The position numbers and the translations under genes are program-made. The notes beneath the pieces were generated by a model that worked only from the letters and a program-made list of their open reading frames with translations, was not told the origin of the DNA and ran no database searches. This document shows positions 17,619-27,601 of a stretch of DNA of 64,000 nt, piece after piece. This DNA comes from JADFJB01 sp964464595 (lineage in GTDB: Bacteria > Zhuqueibacterota > JdFR-76 > DREG01). Position 1 is the first letter of the stretch. The number at the start of each line of letters is the position of its first letter. The stretch spans positions 1 to 64,000 of the forward strand of contig CAYXGW010000018.1 in NCBI GenBank assembly GCA_964464595.1. The letters run 5' to 3'.

Positions 17619-18749
17619 TTAGTTTCTAAACAAAACTGTCTCTTTATTATATAATTTAATCGAGCCCCAGAGAAACAATGAAAATAAAACTAAATTGGAT
17701 AAAATGGGCAGTAAAAGATCGATCCATGAAAGAGAATTGAGAAAAGAATCCCTCATCGCCAAAACATTGCCCAAAATTGGAATGGCATACACCTTCGTGC
17801 TAAAATTAGAACTTGACATCGAAAATACTGCTAAAATAATTGCAATGTAAATCAATGGCGATGTGTAAATTCCGGCTTCCCTGGAGTTTCTGGCCAAAGT
17901 TCCTAAGAACATAATTACCGAAGATACAAACAAGGCAACCGACATTATATTGACCAGCAATTCGCCCATTTGTGCTAAAGACATTGAATACCGAACATCG
18001 GAGAGCGAACTGGAAATCGAAAATCCGAAATTTGCAAACAACACCATCCCAATAATGAGAAGAACAGATGCAATTATTGAAAATGTCATTATGGCAAGAC
18101 TCTTTCCAATTACAATCGAATGACGTGGTGTTGTGGAGACCAAGAGAGAAGCAATCGTATTGTGTTGTTTTTCTCCCACTGCGATATAAATGGCTCGAAT
18201 GGAATTTGCCACCAATAAAATGATTACCAAATAAGGCACCAATAGTCCTAATGCAAAAGCAGATTTTTGTTCTTCATCAGAAGAATCTACCATTTCGATC
18301 AAAAAAGGATTTAATATATCAGGAGAAATTCCATTTTTTGAAAGTGCTTCCGTAACAGCTTTATCCCGCCAGTTTTCAAATCGATTACGGATTTCTCTTG
18401 CAACTCCGGCAATTTGTCTGTCTATGGAATCATATTCGATTTTGTAAGTTTTGTTTTCTTTTGTTATAATCAAATAAGATTCGGATAAATCGTGCATCAA
18501 ATTTTCCCTGGTTAAAACTCTAACATTATCCAGATCTTGCAACAGATCAATAACTGGCGGTTCATTGACAAAAACCAATACGTCAACAGGGGTATCATCA
18601 GATCCGACAATCTTATCTAAATTTCCGATTAACCCCATCAAAAAAGGCATTACTACAAGAGACACAATTACGACACTCAAAATCAACCTGCGATCCCGGA
18701 ACATCACTTTCATCTCTTTCGAGTAAACCAAAATTGCTTTATTTTTCAT
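17619..18749 (-). CDS. ABC-2 type transporter permease, NatB-like
   Basis: 376 residues. The topology is one membrane segment near residue 25, a periplasmic domain of about 140 residues, and five more segments from about residue 165 to the end, as in NatB/ABC-2 permeases. The N-terminal YSKEMKVMFRDRRLILSV motif and KQHNTIASLLVSTTPRHSIVIGKSLA in the middle are family-typical. It lies 61 bases after the ATPase gene on the same strand and forms an exporter with it. NatAB exports sodium ions in Bacillus; the substrate of this homologue is unproven. Confidence 0.85.
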   Translation of the reverse strand: MKNKAILVYSKEMKVMFRDRRLILSVVIVSLVVMPFLMGLIGNLDKIVGSDDTPVDVLVFVNEPPVIDLLQDLDNVRVLTRENLMHDLSESYLIITKENKTYKIEYDSIDRQIAGVAREIRNRFENWRDKAVTEALSKNGISPDILNPFLIEMVDSSDEEQKSAFALGLLVPYLVIILLVANSIRAIYIAVGEKQHNTIASLLVSTTPRHSIVIGKSLAIMTFSIIASVLLIIGMVLFANFGFSISSSLSDVRYSMSLAQMGELLVNIMSVALFVSSVIMFLGTLARNSREAGIYTSPLIYIAIILAVFSMSSSNFSTKVYAIPILGNVLAMRDSFLNSLSWIDLLLPILSNLVLFSLFLWGSIKLYNKETVLFRN

Positions 18750-18810
18750 TTGAGTTTAATTAAACCCTGTCTCATGTCTATTTGCTTTTTACCTTTTACA
18801 GTCTCCACTT

Positions 18811-19539
18811 TCAATCCACAATAGAAAAGAAAATTTCTTCGATATCTGTTTTTCCGGTTTTTTGACGCAACTCGGTTAGCGTGCCATTTTCTGCAATTTT
18901 TCCTTTGTGAATAATGGCAATTCTGTCTGCCAATCTTTCGGCTTCCCACAAAATATGGGTCGAAAATAAAATGGTTTTTCCGTCATCTCTCAGAAGCTTG
19001 ATATAATCTGTCACATTTTTTGCAGTTAATAAATCAAGTCCGGCGGTTGGTTCATCGAATATAAGAATTTGCGGATTTGTTACCAGTGCCCGCATAATGA
19101 CAGTCTTTTGCTTCATGCCTGAAGAAAAATTATCTGTACGATGATCGCAAAAGTCATTCATTCGGAGTAATTGGAAAATATATTCAAGATTCTTTTCGAT
19201 TTGTTCATCTGTAAGATCATTTAACCTGCCAAAATAAAACCCGATTTCCCGGGGTGTCATTTTTTCATAAACACCGGTTTCATAGGAGACGACTCCTATG
19301 AGCTTTCGTATTTCTTCTTTATTACTTTTAATTGAGAATTGTTGAATATAAGCTTCACCGGAAGTCGGTTCGATTAGTGTGGATAAAATTCGCAAAGCAG
19401 TGGTTTTGCCTGCACCGTTTGGCCCCAATAATGCAAAAATCTCCCCTTTCCCAATACTAAACGACACATCATTTAGTGCCCAGGTATCTCCTTTTTTTCG
19501 ATCTCTGAAAACTTTGCTTAAATTCTTGACTTCAATCAT
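18811..19539 (-). CDS. ABC transporter ATP-binding protein, NatA-like
   Basis: 242 residues. Walker A GPNGAGKTT (39-47), signature region NFSSGMKQK (about 138-145), Walker B LIFDEPTAGLDL (159-170) and the H-loop FSTHIL are all intact. The sequence is closest in style to NatA/DrrA-type ATPases that energise ABC-2 permeases. The partner permease is the next gene on the strand. The pair should form a homodimeric-ATPase exporter in the inner membrane. Confidence 0.9.
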   Translation of the reverse strand: MIEVKNLSKVFRDRKKGDTWALNDVSFSIGKGEIFALLGPNGAGKTTALRILSTLIEPTSGEAYIQQFSIKSNKEEIRKLIGVVSYETGVYEKMTPREIGFYFGRLNDLTDEQIEKNLEYIFQLLRMNDFCDHRTDNFSSGMKQKTVIMRALVTNPQILIFDEPTAGLDLLTAKNVTDYIKLLRDDGKTILFSTHILWEAERLADRIAIIHKGKIAENGTLTELRQKTGKTDIEEIFFSIVD

Positions 19540-19644
19540 ATCACAATCTTTTGGCCTGTCATCTCTTTATAAATTTTAAATATCTATAAAAAGAGCATCA
19601 TTGCCAATAATAAATTCCGATTCCGAAATTCAGAAAATAACGGA

Positions 19645-20184
19645 TTACCTGGAATTAAAAAGACCTGGATTTAAAAATGGGATTAGAGCCATGTGTAAGC
19701 CCTGGACATAAATATTCTTGCGATCCAAAACACCCTGTGTTAAATGTCCGATTGCCCCTTGTTTTTGTTTTGTGTTTTTCAAGCCGGTGAGATCATCGAT
19801 TACGTCACCGAGCTCTTCACCGTTCAGTAAACGCTCTACAATGACCATGGGAAGTTCAAACATGGGCGAAGTGCCGAATCCAATTTTGCCTTCCCGATCC
19901 ATAATACACATGCAGCCGAAAGCAAACCATTTTGAAAAGATTTCCTGAATGCCTCCCTCGATGCCAACAAAAAATCGGGTTTTAAGATTTTGTTCAGTAT
20001 CGATTTTTTGTAATGCTTTTGCACGATTTTGTGCGCCAAGAAAAGTATCCGAATCTACCGGCTGATCCGCCACATTTGAAAAAACCTCAACACCGTTAAC
20101 CGTTATATCCGGAAAATAGGTTGAGAAGGAAATTTTCACAGCATCAATTTTTACCGGATTGAGAGAACCGACTAAGATATTCAT
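19645..20184 (-). CDS. yjjX: Inosine/xanthosine triphosphatase (YjjX/DUF84 family)
   Basis: 179 residues of the NTPase family YjjX. The N-terminal ILVGSLNPVKIDAVK binds the nucleotide, QPVDSDTFLGAQNRAKAL and FVGIEGGI are conserved family segments, and the C-terminal TQGVLDRKNIYVQGLHMAL completes the fold. It hydrolyses ITP and XTP, keeping deaminated purines out of nucleic acids. Single gene, close to but not clearly in an operon with the ABC exporter genes (105-base gap). Confidence 0.88.
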   Translation of the reverse strand: MNILVGSLNPVKIDAVKISFSTYFPDITVNGVEVFSNVADQPVDSDTFLGAQNRAKALQKIDTEQNLKTRFFVGIEGGIQEIFSKWFAFGCMCIMDREGKIGFGTSPMFELPMVIVERLLNGEELGDVIDDLTGLKNTKQKQGAIGHLTQGVLDRKNIYVQGLHMALIPFLNPGLFNSR

Positions 20185-20899
20185 TTTTATAGATTAAAGT
20201 TTATCATTGGTAATTTTGTCATTCTTATGCGGCTTTCCACTACTACAAAAATGCCCTTTCCAATCCGTTGGACTTATTATGATGGAAACTGCAGTTAAGT
20301 TTTTAATATTAAACGATAACTACTCTTTATCGGGAAGATGCTGAAGAAAATAATTTGACCATTTCTTCGAAATTTCGCCTTAGTTTTTTTATGACGATTT
20401 CAGGAATTTTCCCGCAACTGTTTAAGATAATTATTAAAAATAAACTTTGCTGTCTATTATTGTCAAGCGGTTTTTTGGGGAATTGAGGAATTGGTGTGTT
20501 TATCTAAAAATTAAAATTTTATATAACTGGGATTTGCAATACCAAAAGGTTGGCATTTTTCCCACAGATTCAAAACTTAGTTGAAAGTACTGAATTCTAA
20601 ATAAGGGAAAAAAATAATAATCAACTATCTACTTCCTCATGCCAATCTAAGGTTTTTCGAACCTAATTTTCAGAGTTTAGAATTTTTTGTTACTTTTTTT
20701 GCATTAAATACGGCTTTATAAATTAGAAGAGTAAATTTAAAAAGAGTGCTGAAGTCATTGTGGACAAAGACATTTAAATAGAATAAATGTGAGCGGTATC
20801 CGAATGACTAAATTACAAAGAGACTTGGGTACAAGTAGTATAGTCTTTCTGGCCAAAAATGGAACAATATTTTAATCACCAAACAGAAAGGAAATAATC
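20185..20899. other. Gene-free AT-rich region
   Basis: 715 bases between divergently arranged genes. No start codon with ribosome binding site opens a convincing frame. One minus-strand frame (about 20328-20503) stays open for nearly 60 codons but has no start codon near its beginning. An AGAAAGGAAATAATC site just before 20900 is the ribosome binding site of the subtilase gene. Confidence 0.5.
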
Positions 20900-23275
20900 A
20901 TGATATATACAAGAAATCCCAAATCTAAACTTCGTTTTTGTGAATTAATTTTGTACTTTATTGTTGGCTTCCTTTTATGTCCACTTAGTCTAAATATTTT
21001 TGCGCAAGAGAAGAAGTCAGGTATCGTTCCAGGCCGGGTCATCGTGAAATTCAAGTATGATGAAATCGAACTTCCCCAAGGGGAAACCAGAGCGGAGATT
21101 GGGCGAGTAAGTTTTCGCTCAGCCACCCTCAACCGGGTTCTGCAACGTTTTAAAATTAACCACTTTGCCCGTATCGTGCCAGCAGCGGTGAAAGGCGATA
21201 CACTTAGAGTACTCGCTAAAGGCGCTATAGTTAAATTGGCTGATTTTTCTCAGATTCATCTGTTGAGCTTCCCGGAAGACATTTCTGTGAATTCTGTAGT
21301 TGCCGCATTGCAAGAATTGGATCAGGTGGTCTATGCGGAACCAGACCAATTTCTAGTTTACGATGCTGACCCACCCAACGATGAATTTTTTGATGATCAG
21401 TGGCACCTTCAGCAAAGTAACGATATTGACATTGATGCCCCGGAAGCCTGGCACTTAAGCAAGGGCGATGGCATAAAGATTGCTATCATAGACCTGGGAG
21501 TTCGCGTAACTCATGAAGATTTTGTTGGCAAAATTGCCCCTGGCGGTGAAACAACCATCACTGTTGTGTCTGGGAATCCTAATCACGGCACCAAAGTAGC
21601 AGGAGTGGCAGGTGCAGCGACCAATAACACTGTCGGGGTTGCCGGAGTCGGCTACAATGCAAAAATCATCCCCTATGACAACAAGAATATTTTAAGTGAA
21701 TCCGCCAATGACATCAATGCCGCTGTTGCCGCAGGTGCGGATATTATAAACATGAGCTTTCACAACATTACTTACAGCCAAACCTTCAGAGATGCCCTGC
21801 TCAACGCTTTTTCCCAGGGTGTAACGCTAATCGCCACCTCTGGTAACAATAGTGAATCGACTTTTCCTTATACGGGCTTTCCGCATGCATTCGACGGACT
21901 CGTTACAACGGTTGGATCCACGAATCGACAAGACAATTTTCGGACTGAGAATTCAAACTGGGGTTTCTTTGTCGATGTCGTGGCGCCAGGTTTTCAAATC
22001 AAAACCACAGACGGGGACCACGATGCTGATTACGCTAGCCCAACCGGTACATCCTACGCTGCTCCAATCGTCAGTGGCATTGCCGCACTTCTACGGGCGT
22101 TCGAGCCACTGTTAGAAGACCGCGATATCGAACGCATTATTGAGCTTTCTGCCGAAAAAGTAGACGCACAAGAATTCCCATACGATTCTAATGGCTGGAA
22201 TAATCATTTGGGACACGGTCGGGTCAATGCCAACGACGCGCTGGAACTTGTTGCTGCGAATGACATCCGCCACTGGACGGCGAGCGGCGGCAGTATAAAT
22301 AGCATCTCCAGCATCCAAACATGGACTTTTGGTACAACTCCTTATACAGGAAAACGTTACCATGTCATAAAAACCAACGTAACATTCCCTGAAACGTTTT
22401 CGTCACCACCTGAAGTCTGGGGGCGGGTAGTCGGAACGGTTGGTTACTTACCAAATAACCAGAACTATAGCATACCCTGGTGTGCAGCAATCATTGTAAG
22501 TGAAGTCGACGCAAATCTGGAGACTTACGTATATCAACTTTGGGATCTCGCGGGTAATTATTTAGGCTTTTTCCCCACTACTCCGGCCAATGTTCAATTT
22601 GCATACACTGCTTTTGGTACTCTAGGGTCACCTCCTCCCCAACCTCCTGCACCTCCACAAAATCTTGTCATCACTAACCCAGGTGCAGTTGGCCAAAGTC
22701 CTCATTTTACCTGGGATTCCATCTCAGGCGCTACTTCATACAATATCTATCGACGTGTAAGTTTCCAACAACAATGGGTACTCTTTGGCTCAACAACCTC
22801 TACATCATTCACTGATTTTATGCTTGAAATCCTTGATCCATCCGATCCAGATGCTGATGAGTTTTTTTATCATGTAAAAGCGGTTAATAGTGTGGGTGAA
22901 TCAGGTCCATCTAATTCGGCCGCTGTATGGGGTCTTGGTGTATTTAAGTCAATAAATGATGAACTAACAACTCTACCGAATAAATTTGAGCTGCAACAAA
23001 ATTATCCTAATCCGTTCAATCCAACAACTGTGTTACGTTATTCAATACCGAAAAGCGGTTATGTTGAGTTAGTTATTGTCAACCTCTTAGGACAACCAGT
23101 TCGCTCTCTTATTGCCAAAAGTCAGTCGACTGGCTGGTATAACATAATATGGGATGGGAGAAATGATCAGGGACAGACAGTTGGAAGTGGTATTTATTTA
23201 TATCGATTAGCGGTAAAACCAGAAGATGGAAGTACACAATTTACACAGATCCGAAAAATGTCTCTTTTGCGATAG
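20900..23275 (+). CDS. Secreted subtilisin-like (S8) serine peptidase with T9SS-type C-terminal domain
   Basis: 791 residues. Order: signal peptide (about 1-36); propeptide-like region (44-155, PGRVIVKFK and VNSVVAALQELDQVVYAEPD); S8 catalytic domain (about 170-460) with Asp198 (IAIIDLG), His229 (NHGTKVAG), oxyanion Asn316 (SGNN) and Ser385 (GTSYAAP); a variable beta domain; a Pro-rich linker and fibronectin-III-like domain (about 585-675); and a terminal sorting domain with NYPNPFNPTT and GSGIYLYRL motifs. All catalytic residues are intact. It is predicted to be exported through the type IX system and attached to or released from the cell surface to degrade proteins. A terminator hairpin follows. 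Confidence 0.93.
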   Translation: MIYTRNPKSKLRFCELILYFIVGFLLCPLSLNIFAQEKKSGIVPGRVIVKFKYDEIELPQGETRAEIGRVSFRSATLNRVLQRFKINHFARIVPAAVKGDTLRVLAKGAIVKLADFSQIHLLSFPEDISVNSVVAALQELDQVVYAEPDQFLVYDADPPNDEFFDDQWHLQQSNDIDIDAPEAWHLSKGDGIKIAIIDLGVRVTHEDFVGKIAPGGETTITVVSGNPNHGTKVAGVAGAATNNTVGVAGVGYNAKIIPYDNKNILSESANDINAAVAAGADIINMSFHNITYSQTFRDALLNAFSQGVTLIATSGNNSESTFPYTGFPHAFDGLVTTVGSTNRQDNFRTENSNWGFFVDVVAPGFQIKTTDGDHDADYASPTGTSYAAPIVSGIAALLRAFEPLLEDRDIERIIELSAEKVDAQEFPYDSNGWNNHLGHGRVNANDALELVAANDIRHWTASGGSINSISSIQTWTFGTTPYTGKRYHVIKTNVTFPETFSSPPEVWGRVVGTVGYLPNNQNYSIPWCAAIIVSEVDANLETYVYQLWDLAGNYLGFFPTTPANVQFAYTAFGTLGSPPPQPPAPPQNLVITNPGAVGQSPHFTWDSISGATSYNIYRRVSFQQQWVLFGSTTSTSFTDFMLEILDPSDPDADEFFYHVKAVNSVGESGPSNSAAVWGLGVFKSINDELTTLPNKFELQQNYPNPFNPTTVLRYSIPKSGYVELVIVNLLGQPVRSLIAKSQSTGWYNIIWDGRNDQGQTVGSGIYLYRLAVKPEDGSTQFTQIRKMSLLR

Positions 23276-23303
23276 TCCATTTGACTAAAGTAAATTGTTA
23301 AAG

Positions 23304-23346
23304 AAAGCCCTGGAACTTATTTGTGCAAGAAACGGGGCTTTTTTTA
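23304..23346 (+). terminator. Rho-independent terminator of the subtilase gene
   Basis: AAAGCCC (23304-23310) pairs with GGGCTTT (23335-23341) and runs straight into a seven-T tract, 28 bases after the subtilase stop. The loop is long (24 bases), so the hairpin is of moderate strength. Confidence 0.65.
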
Positions 23347-23412
23347 TTTGATGTCCATAGCTGACTTTAGCAGTAAATTCGGGTTATATCGATATATCCA
23401 GATTAACAAAAT

Positions 23413-25080
23413 CTATAATATCTTCGCCACCACGCAAGTAAAATCATCACTTTGCGGGGCCCCGGAGACATGTTTCTTTACATCTTCCTCGATCTCATTT
23501 ATAATCTCAGCTGCTGGTTTATGCAGATTTCTATTAACCACATCAATCAAACGAACTTCACCATATTCTTCATCTTGTTTGTTCATTGCTTCTGTGACAC
23601 CATCCGTGAAAAATACCAATAGATCGCGGGGTTGGATATCGATTACTTCCGTTTCAAAAAGGAATTCCATAATTCCTAAGAAAATACCGCCGGTGTTTAA
23701 TTCTATGGGTTTTTTATCCTTTTTATGAAAAATATAGGGTGGATTATGACCGGCATTTAAACTGATCAATTTCCTGTTGGTATGATCATATAAGCCAAAC
23801 CAGCAGGTTGCAAATTTGTCAAGAGGCGTGGAACTGATCAATGCTTTATTCAAACTTCTTACTAAAGAAAGCAGATCGAATTCTTCTTTCCGGAGATCGA
23901 GATAGGTTTCGAGGCATGAATATATCGTAGAGACAATAAGAGCCGCAGGAATCCCTTTTCCACTAACATCAGAAATAAAAAGCAAACTTTGATAGTCATT
24001 TATTTTTATTACATTGTAATAATCACCGCCTATTAATCGAGCCGGTATTAATCGAGTTGCTATGTCCAAATCATCAAATTCCGGCAGTGATGATGGCAGT
24101 AATTGATTTTGTATTTCTCTTGCGGTTTGTAATTCACGTTCTAATGCCTCCGCTTCTATCTGTGATTCTATTAATTGCGCATTTTCAATTGATATCGCAC
24201 ACTGGGATGCCAGGGTCGAGAAGATGCGTAAATCAGATTCTGTAAATACTTCGCCATCTATTTTATTGATCACTTGAATAACGCCAAGCAACTTTTCTTT
24301 TCTAACCAACGGTACGCAAATCATTGAACATGTATGGAAATCGCTTTTTAGATCAAATTCGCGATTAAACCTGGGATCTTTATAGCAATCTTCGATTAGT
24401 TGCGATTCCTGGTTTTTTGCCACCCATCCGGCGATCCCCTCTCCCATTGATACACTGTATTTTTTAACCAGCCTTCCTTTCGATCCGGTTGCAACCTGGA
24501 AATGCAATTGCTCATCTTCAGTATCATACAATAAAAGAGAACTGGCCTCTGCATTCATCACAGTTTTACAGCTCTCCATAATCTCCGTAAGTAACTCAGC
24601 CAGCGGCTTTTTCTCTGAAATCTTAAGCGAGACCTCGTAAACCAGGTTCATTTCATCCAGCAAATGTCGTAGTTCGAATAAGGTTTTTCTATTTTCCTGT
24701 TTCTTTAGATAGATTTGTAACGCATCATCGATGATCTCTTTTATTTCAAATTTATCGTATGGTTTTATGATGTATTTGTGAACCTGGTATGTATTTAAAG
24801 CAGTAATTACTTGATCGGCATTTCTGAAATGGGACAAAATAATTTTGATCAGATCCTGATTAGATTGATTTAAACTCTCGAAAAATTCAATCCCGGTTGT
24901 ACCCGGTAAGTCCTGTTCGGAAATCACCAAATGAATATCGTTTAGTTTTAAGATTTCCCTAGCTTCATTAAGGTCTTCAAAGGTGATGATATTGTAATCG
25001 TTTTCGAATTGTGCTTTAAACAGATCCAGATCTGTTTGTGAAGTATCGATGTACAGTATACTAAATTTACTTTCGGTCAT
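23413..25080 (-). CDS. Degenerate receiver + GAF + SpoIIE/PP2C serine phosphatase
   Basis: 555 residues. An N-terminal receiver-like domain (1-120), a GAF domain (about 150-300, with MNAEASSLLLYD and GEGIAGWVA) and a SpoIIE/RsbU PP2C phosphatase (about 335-555, with ARLIGGDYYNVI, LLFISDVSGKGIPAAL, FFTDGVTEAMN, and SDDFTCVVAK). Phosphatase metal-binding aspartates are present, so it should dephosphorylate anti-anti-sigma-type Ser/Thr phosphoproteins. The receiver is abnormal: the phospho-acceptor Asp is Glu55 (ISEQDLPG) and the second acidic residue of the N-terminal pair is Thr13, while Lys106 is kept. Its input may therefore come from the GAF domain or a constitutively active-like receiver. 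No sigma-regulator partner is adjacent. Confidence 0.88.
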   Translation of the reverse strand: MTESKFSILYIDTSQTDLDLFKAQFENDYNIITFEDLNEAREILKLNDIHLVISEQDLPGTTGIEFFESLNQSNQDLIKIILSHFRNADQVITALNTYQVHKYIIKPYDKFEIKEIIDDALQIYLKKQENRKTLFELRHLLDEMNLVYEVSLKISEKKPLAELLTEIMESCKTVMNAEASSLLLYDTEDEQLHFQVATGSKGRLVKKYSVSMGEGIAGWVAKNQESQLIEDCYKDPRFNREFDLKSDFHTCSMICVPLVRKEKLLGVIQVINKIDGEVFTESDLRIFSTLASQCAISIENAQLIESQIEAEALERELQTAREIQNQLLPSSLPEFDDLDIATRLIPARLIGGDYYNVIKINDYQSLLFISDVSGKGIPAALIVSTIYSCLETYLDLRKEEFDLLSLVRSLNKALISSTPLDKFATCWFGLYDHTNRKLISLNAGHNPPYIFHKKDKKPIELNTGGIFLGIMEFLFETEVIDIQPRDLLVFFTDGVTEAMNKQDEEYGEVRLIDVVNRNLHKPAAEIINEIEEDVKKHVSGAPQSDDFTCVVAKIL

Positions 25081-25107
25081 AATTTATTTGCTGATGAATA
25101 TATCGTT

Positions 25108-26088
25108 TTATAGGCCCAGGAGTCTCTCTGTATTTTTCCATAAGATATCCTCTTTGGCTTTAGATGAAATCTTCAACTCGTTAATACTTTGAAGCATTTG
25201 TTCCAGGCTCCCTATTTTATGGGGGTAATCACTGCCTGCTAATATATGATTCGTTCCGGCAAAGTCGATGGCAAGCTGCAAGGCTTTCGTATCAAAATTA
25301 ACAGTGTCAAAATAAAAATTTTTCAAGTACTCACTGGGCGGTTTGCTGATATTCTGCCGGCACTCCTTAAATGCATAAAAACCACGGTCGAGTCTTTCTG
25401 CAAGAAATGGAATCGCACCGCCTAAATGCGCTAAAACCCAACGAATTTCGGAGAATCGTTCAGCAACACCGCTAAACACTAATTTAGCGGCAGCTAAAGT
25501 CGTATCAAAAGTAAAGCCAAGTAAAGGCATAAGCCAATAATCCAGCATTGCCTCAACACCCACAGGATGTATTGGATGGATATAGAATACTGTTTTTGCA
25601 TCATTTGCTTTTTCATACAATGGACAATAGCGTTCATCACTTAATGCAGTCCCGTTTACGTTGCTAAACAACATACATCCCGCAAAACCAAGTTCTTTGC
25701 TTGCTCTCTCGAACTCTCTTACCGAAGCTTGGGGATTATTTAATGGCAGTGTAGCTAACGCGGTGAAACAGTGAGATTTTTCATCTTTAATTCTGGATAA
25801 CATATTATTTACCAAAATGGACAGTTCAACAGAAAAATCGCTTTTTTCAATGTGGGTTCCCGGTGAGGTAAAGGTTAATACTTGTTTATCAATTTTCGCT
25901 TTATTAAGGACAGTCTCTCTAAATGCAATGTCTCTATGACCTGGAACAACCACATTGTAGTCACCTGGATAATGGATCAATGGGTTATTCTCGGAATCGA
26001 ATGTGATTTTGATGGTGCTTGAACCTTCCTGTATAGCTTGCAGGTATTCCGGGGGATAATAGTGATTATGGAAGTCAATTACTTTCAT
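25108..26088 (-). CDS. Amidohydrolase family protein (ACMSD-like)
   Basis: 326 residues of the amidohydrolase_2 / aminocarboxymuconate-semialdehyde decarboxylase-like superfamily. The metal-binding HxH is His7/His9 (DFHNHYYPP). Other ligands are expected in FYIHPIHP, VLAHLGGAIPF and the terminal Asp of GSDYPHKIG. Family members decarboxylate or hydrolyse aromatic-ring cleavage products and similar acids. The gene overlaps the upstream APC permease gene by 14 bases, which argues for co-expression: a transporter with a cytoplasmic enzyme acting on what it imports. The substrate is unknown. Confidence 0.83.
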   Translation of the reverse strand: MKVIDFHNHYYPPEYLQAIQEGSSTIKITFDSENNPLIHYPGDYNVVVPGHRDIAFRETVLNKAKIDKQVLTFTSPGTHIEKSDFSVELSILVNNMLSRIKDEKSHCFTALATLPLNNPQASVREFERASKELGFAGCMLFSNVNGTALSDERYCPLYEKANDAKTVFYIHPIHPVGVEAMLDYWLMPLLGFTFDTTLAAAKLVFSGVAERFSEIRWVLAHLGGAIPFLAERLDRGFYAFKECRQNISKPPSEYLKNFYFDTVNFDTKALQLAIDFAGTNHILAGSDYPHKIGSLEQMLQSINELKISSKAKEDILWKNTERLLGL

Positions 26089-27421
26089 GGTTCTCCTCTT
26101 TCAGCATTCCAGCCTTCGCCCAAAAATGATAGACAGGTAAGCCAATCAAAACCAGCGACAAACCGAATAAACACTCGGTTAAATCCAAATAAATTTGATT
26201 CGCAACAATTGCAAATGCCGATATAATAAAAATCAGCGGAACAACAGGATATCCCCATACTGAATAATCTCTTTTTAGATCTGATCTTTTTCTCAACACA
26301 AATAGACCGATCGCCATAAGACCGAAAAATATCCATTCGGTATAGATCACCCTGGTGAAAAGAACTCTATAAGTTCCGGTACTAACCAGTATAGATGACC
26401 ATATGGCTTGCATGAGAATAGATCGATGCGGTGTTCGATATTTGGGATGGATTTCTCCCATCCACTTAAAAACCAGACCATCCCTGGCCATTGCATAATA
26501 GACTCGGGGTCCTGCTAAAATAATTCCGCTTAGCGCACCAAATGTTGAAAAAATTACCAAACCCGACATGAATGCCCCACCGCCACTTCCGATAACGGCA
26601 TCCGCAGCATCAGCTGCCACCCTTGTAGAGGAAGCCACAACCTCTAATGGAAGGACGTACATGTACACCGCATTTAAAGCAATATAACAGAAGATTACAA
26701 TGGCTGTACCCAGTATTAATGCACGTGGAATTGTTTTTCGCGGTTGAATGGTTTCACCTGCATTATAGGATACCATGTGCCACCCGCCAAAAGCAAAAAG
26801 ACCGGCTACCAATGCCAAACCGAAATTGCCAAACCCCACCGAAAAAGTTAGCATTTCTTCTGATTGATAATTTGTCGTTAAACCGGATCCAAATGAAAAT
26901 CCCAGGAAAATAATTGCGAGAATCGCAACCAATTTCCCGACAGTAAAAAGTGTCTGCAGCATACTGCCATGTTTCACACCAATATAATTGATGAAAGAAA
27001 GAGCTAAGATAACTGTTATCGCTACTGCTTTAATAGCTATGGGATCCAAAGGCATGAAATAAGCAACATAACGTGCGAAAACCACAGCGATGACCGCGAT
27101 AATTCCGGAATGCATTACCCAAAACATTGCCCAGCCCCACAAAAATCCAAGAGCAGGTGAAAATGCTTCTTTTAAATAAATATAGACACCGCCACTACGG
27201 CTAAAGATGGAAGCCAATTCGGCGCACACCAGAGCGCCAAACATTGTGAGCACCCCTGAAATAATCCAAACCAGGAAAATTCCAAGTATCGAAGGAACCA
27301 GTGAGGTAATCTCCGATGGCTGAACGAAAATAGATGCTCCTATAATCGTTCCCACAACCATTGCAGTGGCATGGGGTAAACCAATCGCTTTTTTTAAAGA
27401 AGCGCTTTCGCCGCGTTCCAT
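26075..27421 (-). CDS. APC superfamily amino acid permease
   Basis: 448 residues with about 12 membrane segments. The N-terminal HATAMVVGTIIGASIFVQPSEI contains the glycine-rich unwound helix that binds substrate in APC/LeuT-fold carriers. FGGWHMVSYNAGETIQPRKTIPRALILGT in the middle is the standard LAT/APC signature, and GPRVYYAMARDGLVFKWMG follows. It likely imports or exchanges an amino acid at the inner membrane. It overlaps the downstream amidohydrolase gene and precedes it in the operon. The XRE-cupin regulator encoded 579 bases upstream on the same strand is a plausible local controller; that is inference. Confidence 0.88.
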   Translation of the reverse strand: MERGESASLKKAIGLPHATAMVVGTIIGASIFVQPSEITSLVPSILGIFLVWIISGVLTMFGALVCAELASIFSRSGGVYIYLKEAFSPALGFLWGWAMFWVMHSGIIAVIAVVFARYVAYFMPLDPIAIKAVAITVILALSFINYIGVKHGSMLQTLFTVGKLVAILAIIFLGFSFGSGLTTNYQSEEMLTFSVGFGNFGLALVAGLFAFGGWHMVSYNAGETIQPRKTIPRALILGTAIVIFCYIALNAVYMYVLPLEVVASSTRVAADAADAVIGSGGGAFMSGLVIFSTFGALSGIILAGPRVYYAMARDGLVFKWMGEIHPKYRTPHRSILMQAIWSSILVSTGTYRVLFTRVIYTEWIFFGLMAIGLFVLRKRSDLKRDYSVWGYPVVPLIFIISAFAIVANQIYLDLTECLFGLSLVLIGLPVYHFWAKAGMLKEENHESN

Positions 27422-27473
27422 TTATATTTATGATTTCCTTCCGGGTTTTATTAATGACTTGGAGTAAGAATAA

Positions 27474-27601
27474 CGTGAGTTCGACATAAGTGAATTCATG
27501 GTTCGACTCCGCTCACCATGACTTAAATTCAGCAGCCTGAGCGGAGTCGAAGGCTGATAATTTTGCATATTTTCCTTAAGATTAATTATGTCGAACTCAT
27601 G
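27474..27601. repeat. Nested inverted-repeat element (MITE- or REP-like)
   Basis: The outer arms TGAGTTCGACATAA (27476-27489) and its exact reverse complement (27586-27599) enclose inner arms TTCGACTCCGCTCA (27502-27515) and TGAGCGGAGTCGAA (27538-27551), also an exact 14-bp match. The element is about 125 bp long and lies just upstream of the APC permease gene. No coding content is evident. Confidence 0.8.

Noticed and set aside
20328..20503. Minus-strand open frame of nearly 60 codons
   Set aside because: No start codon or ribosome binding site near its beginning and no recognisable motif; treated as chance or an old remnant.
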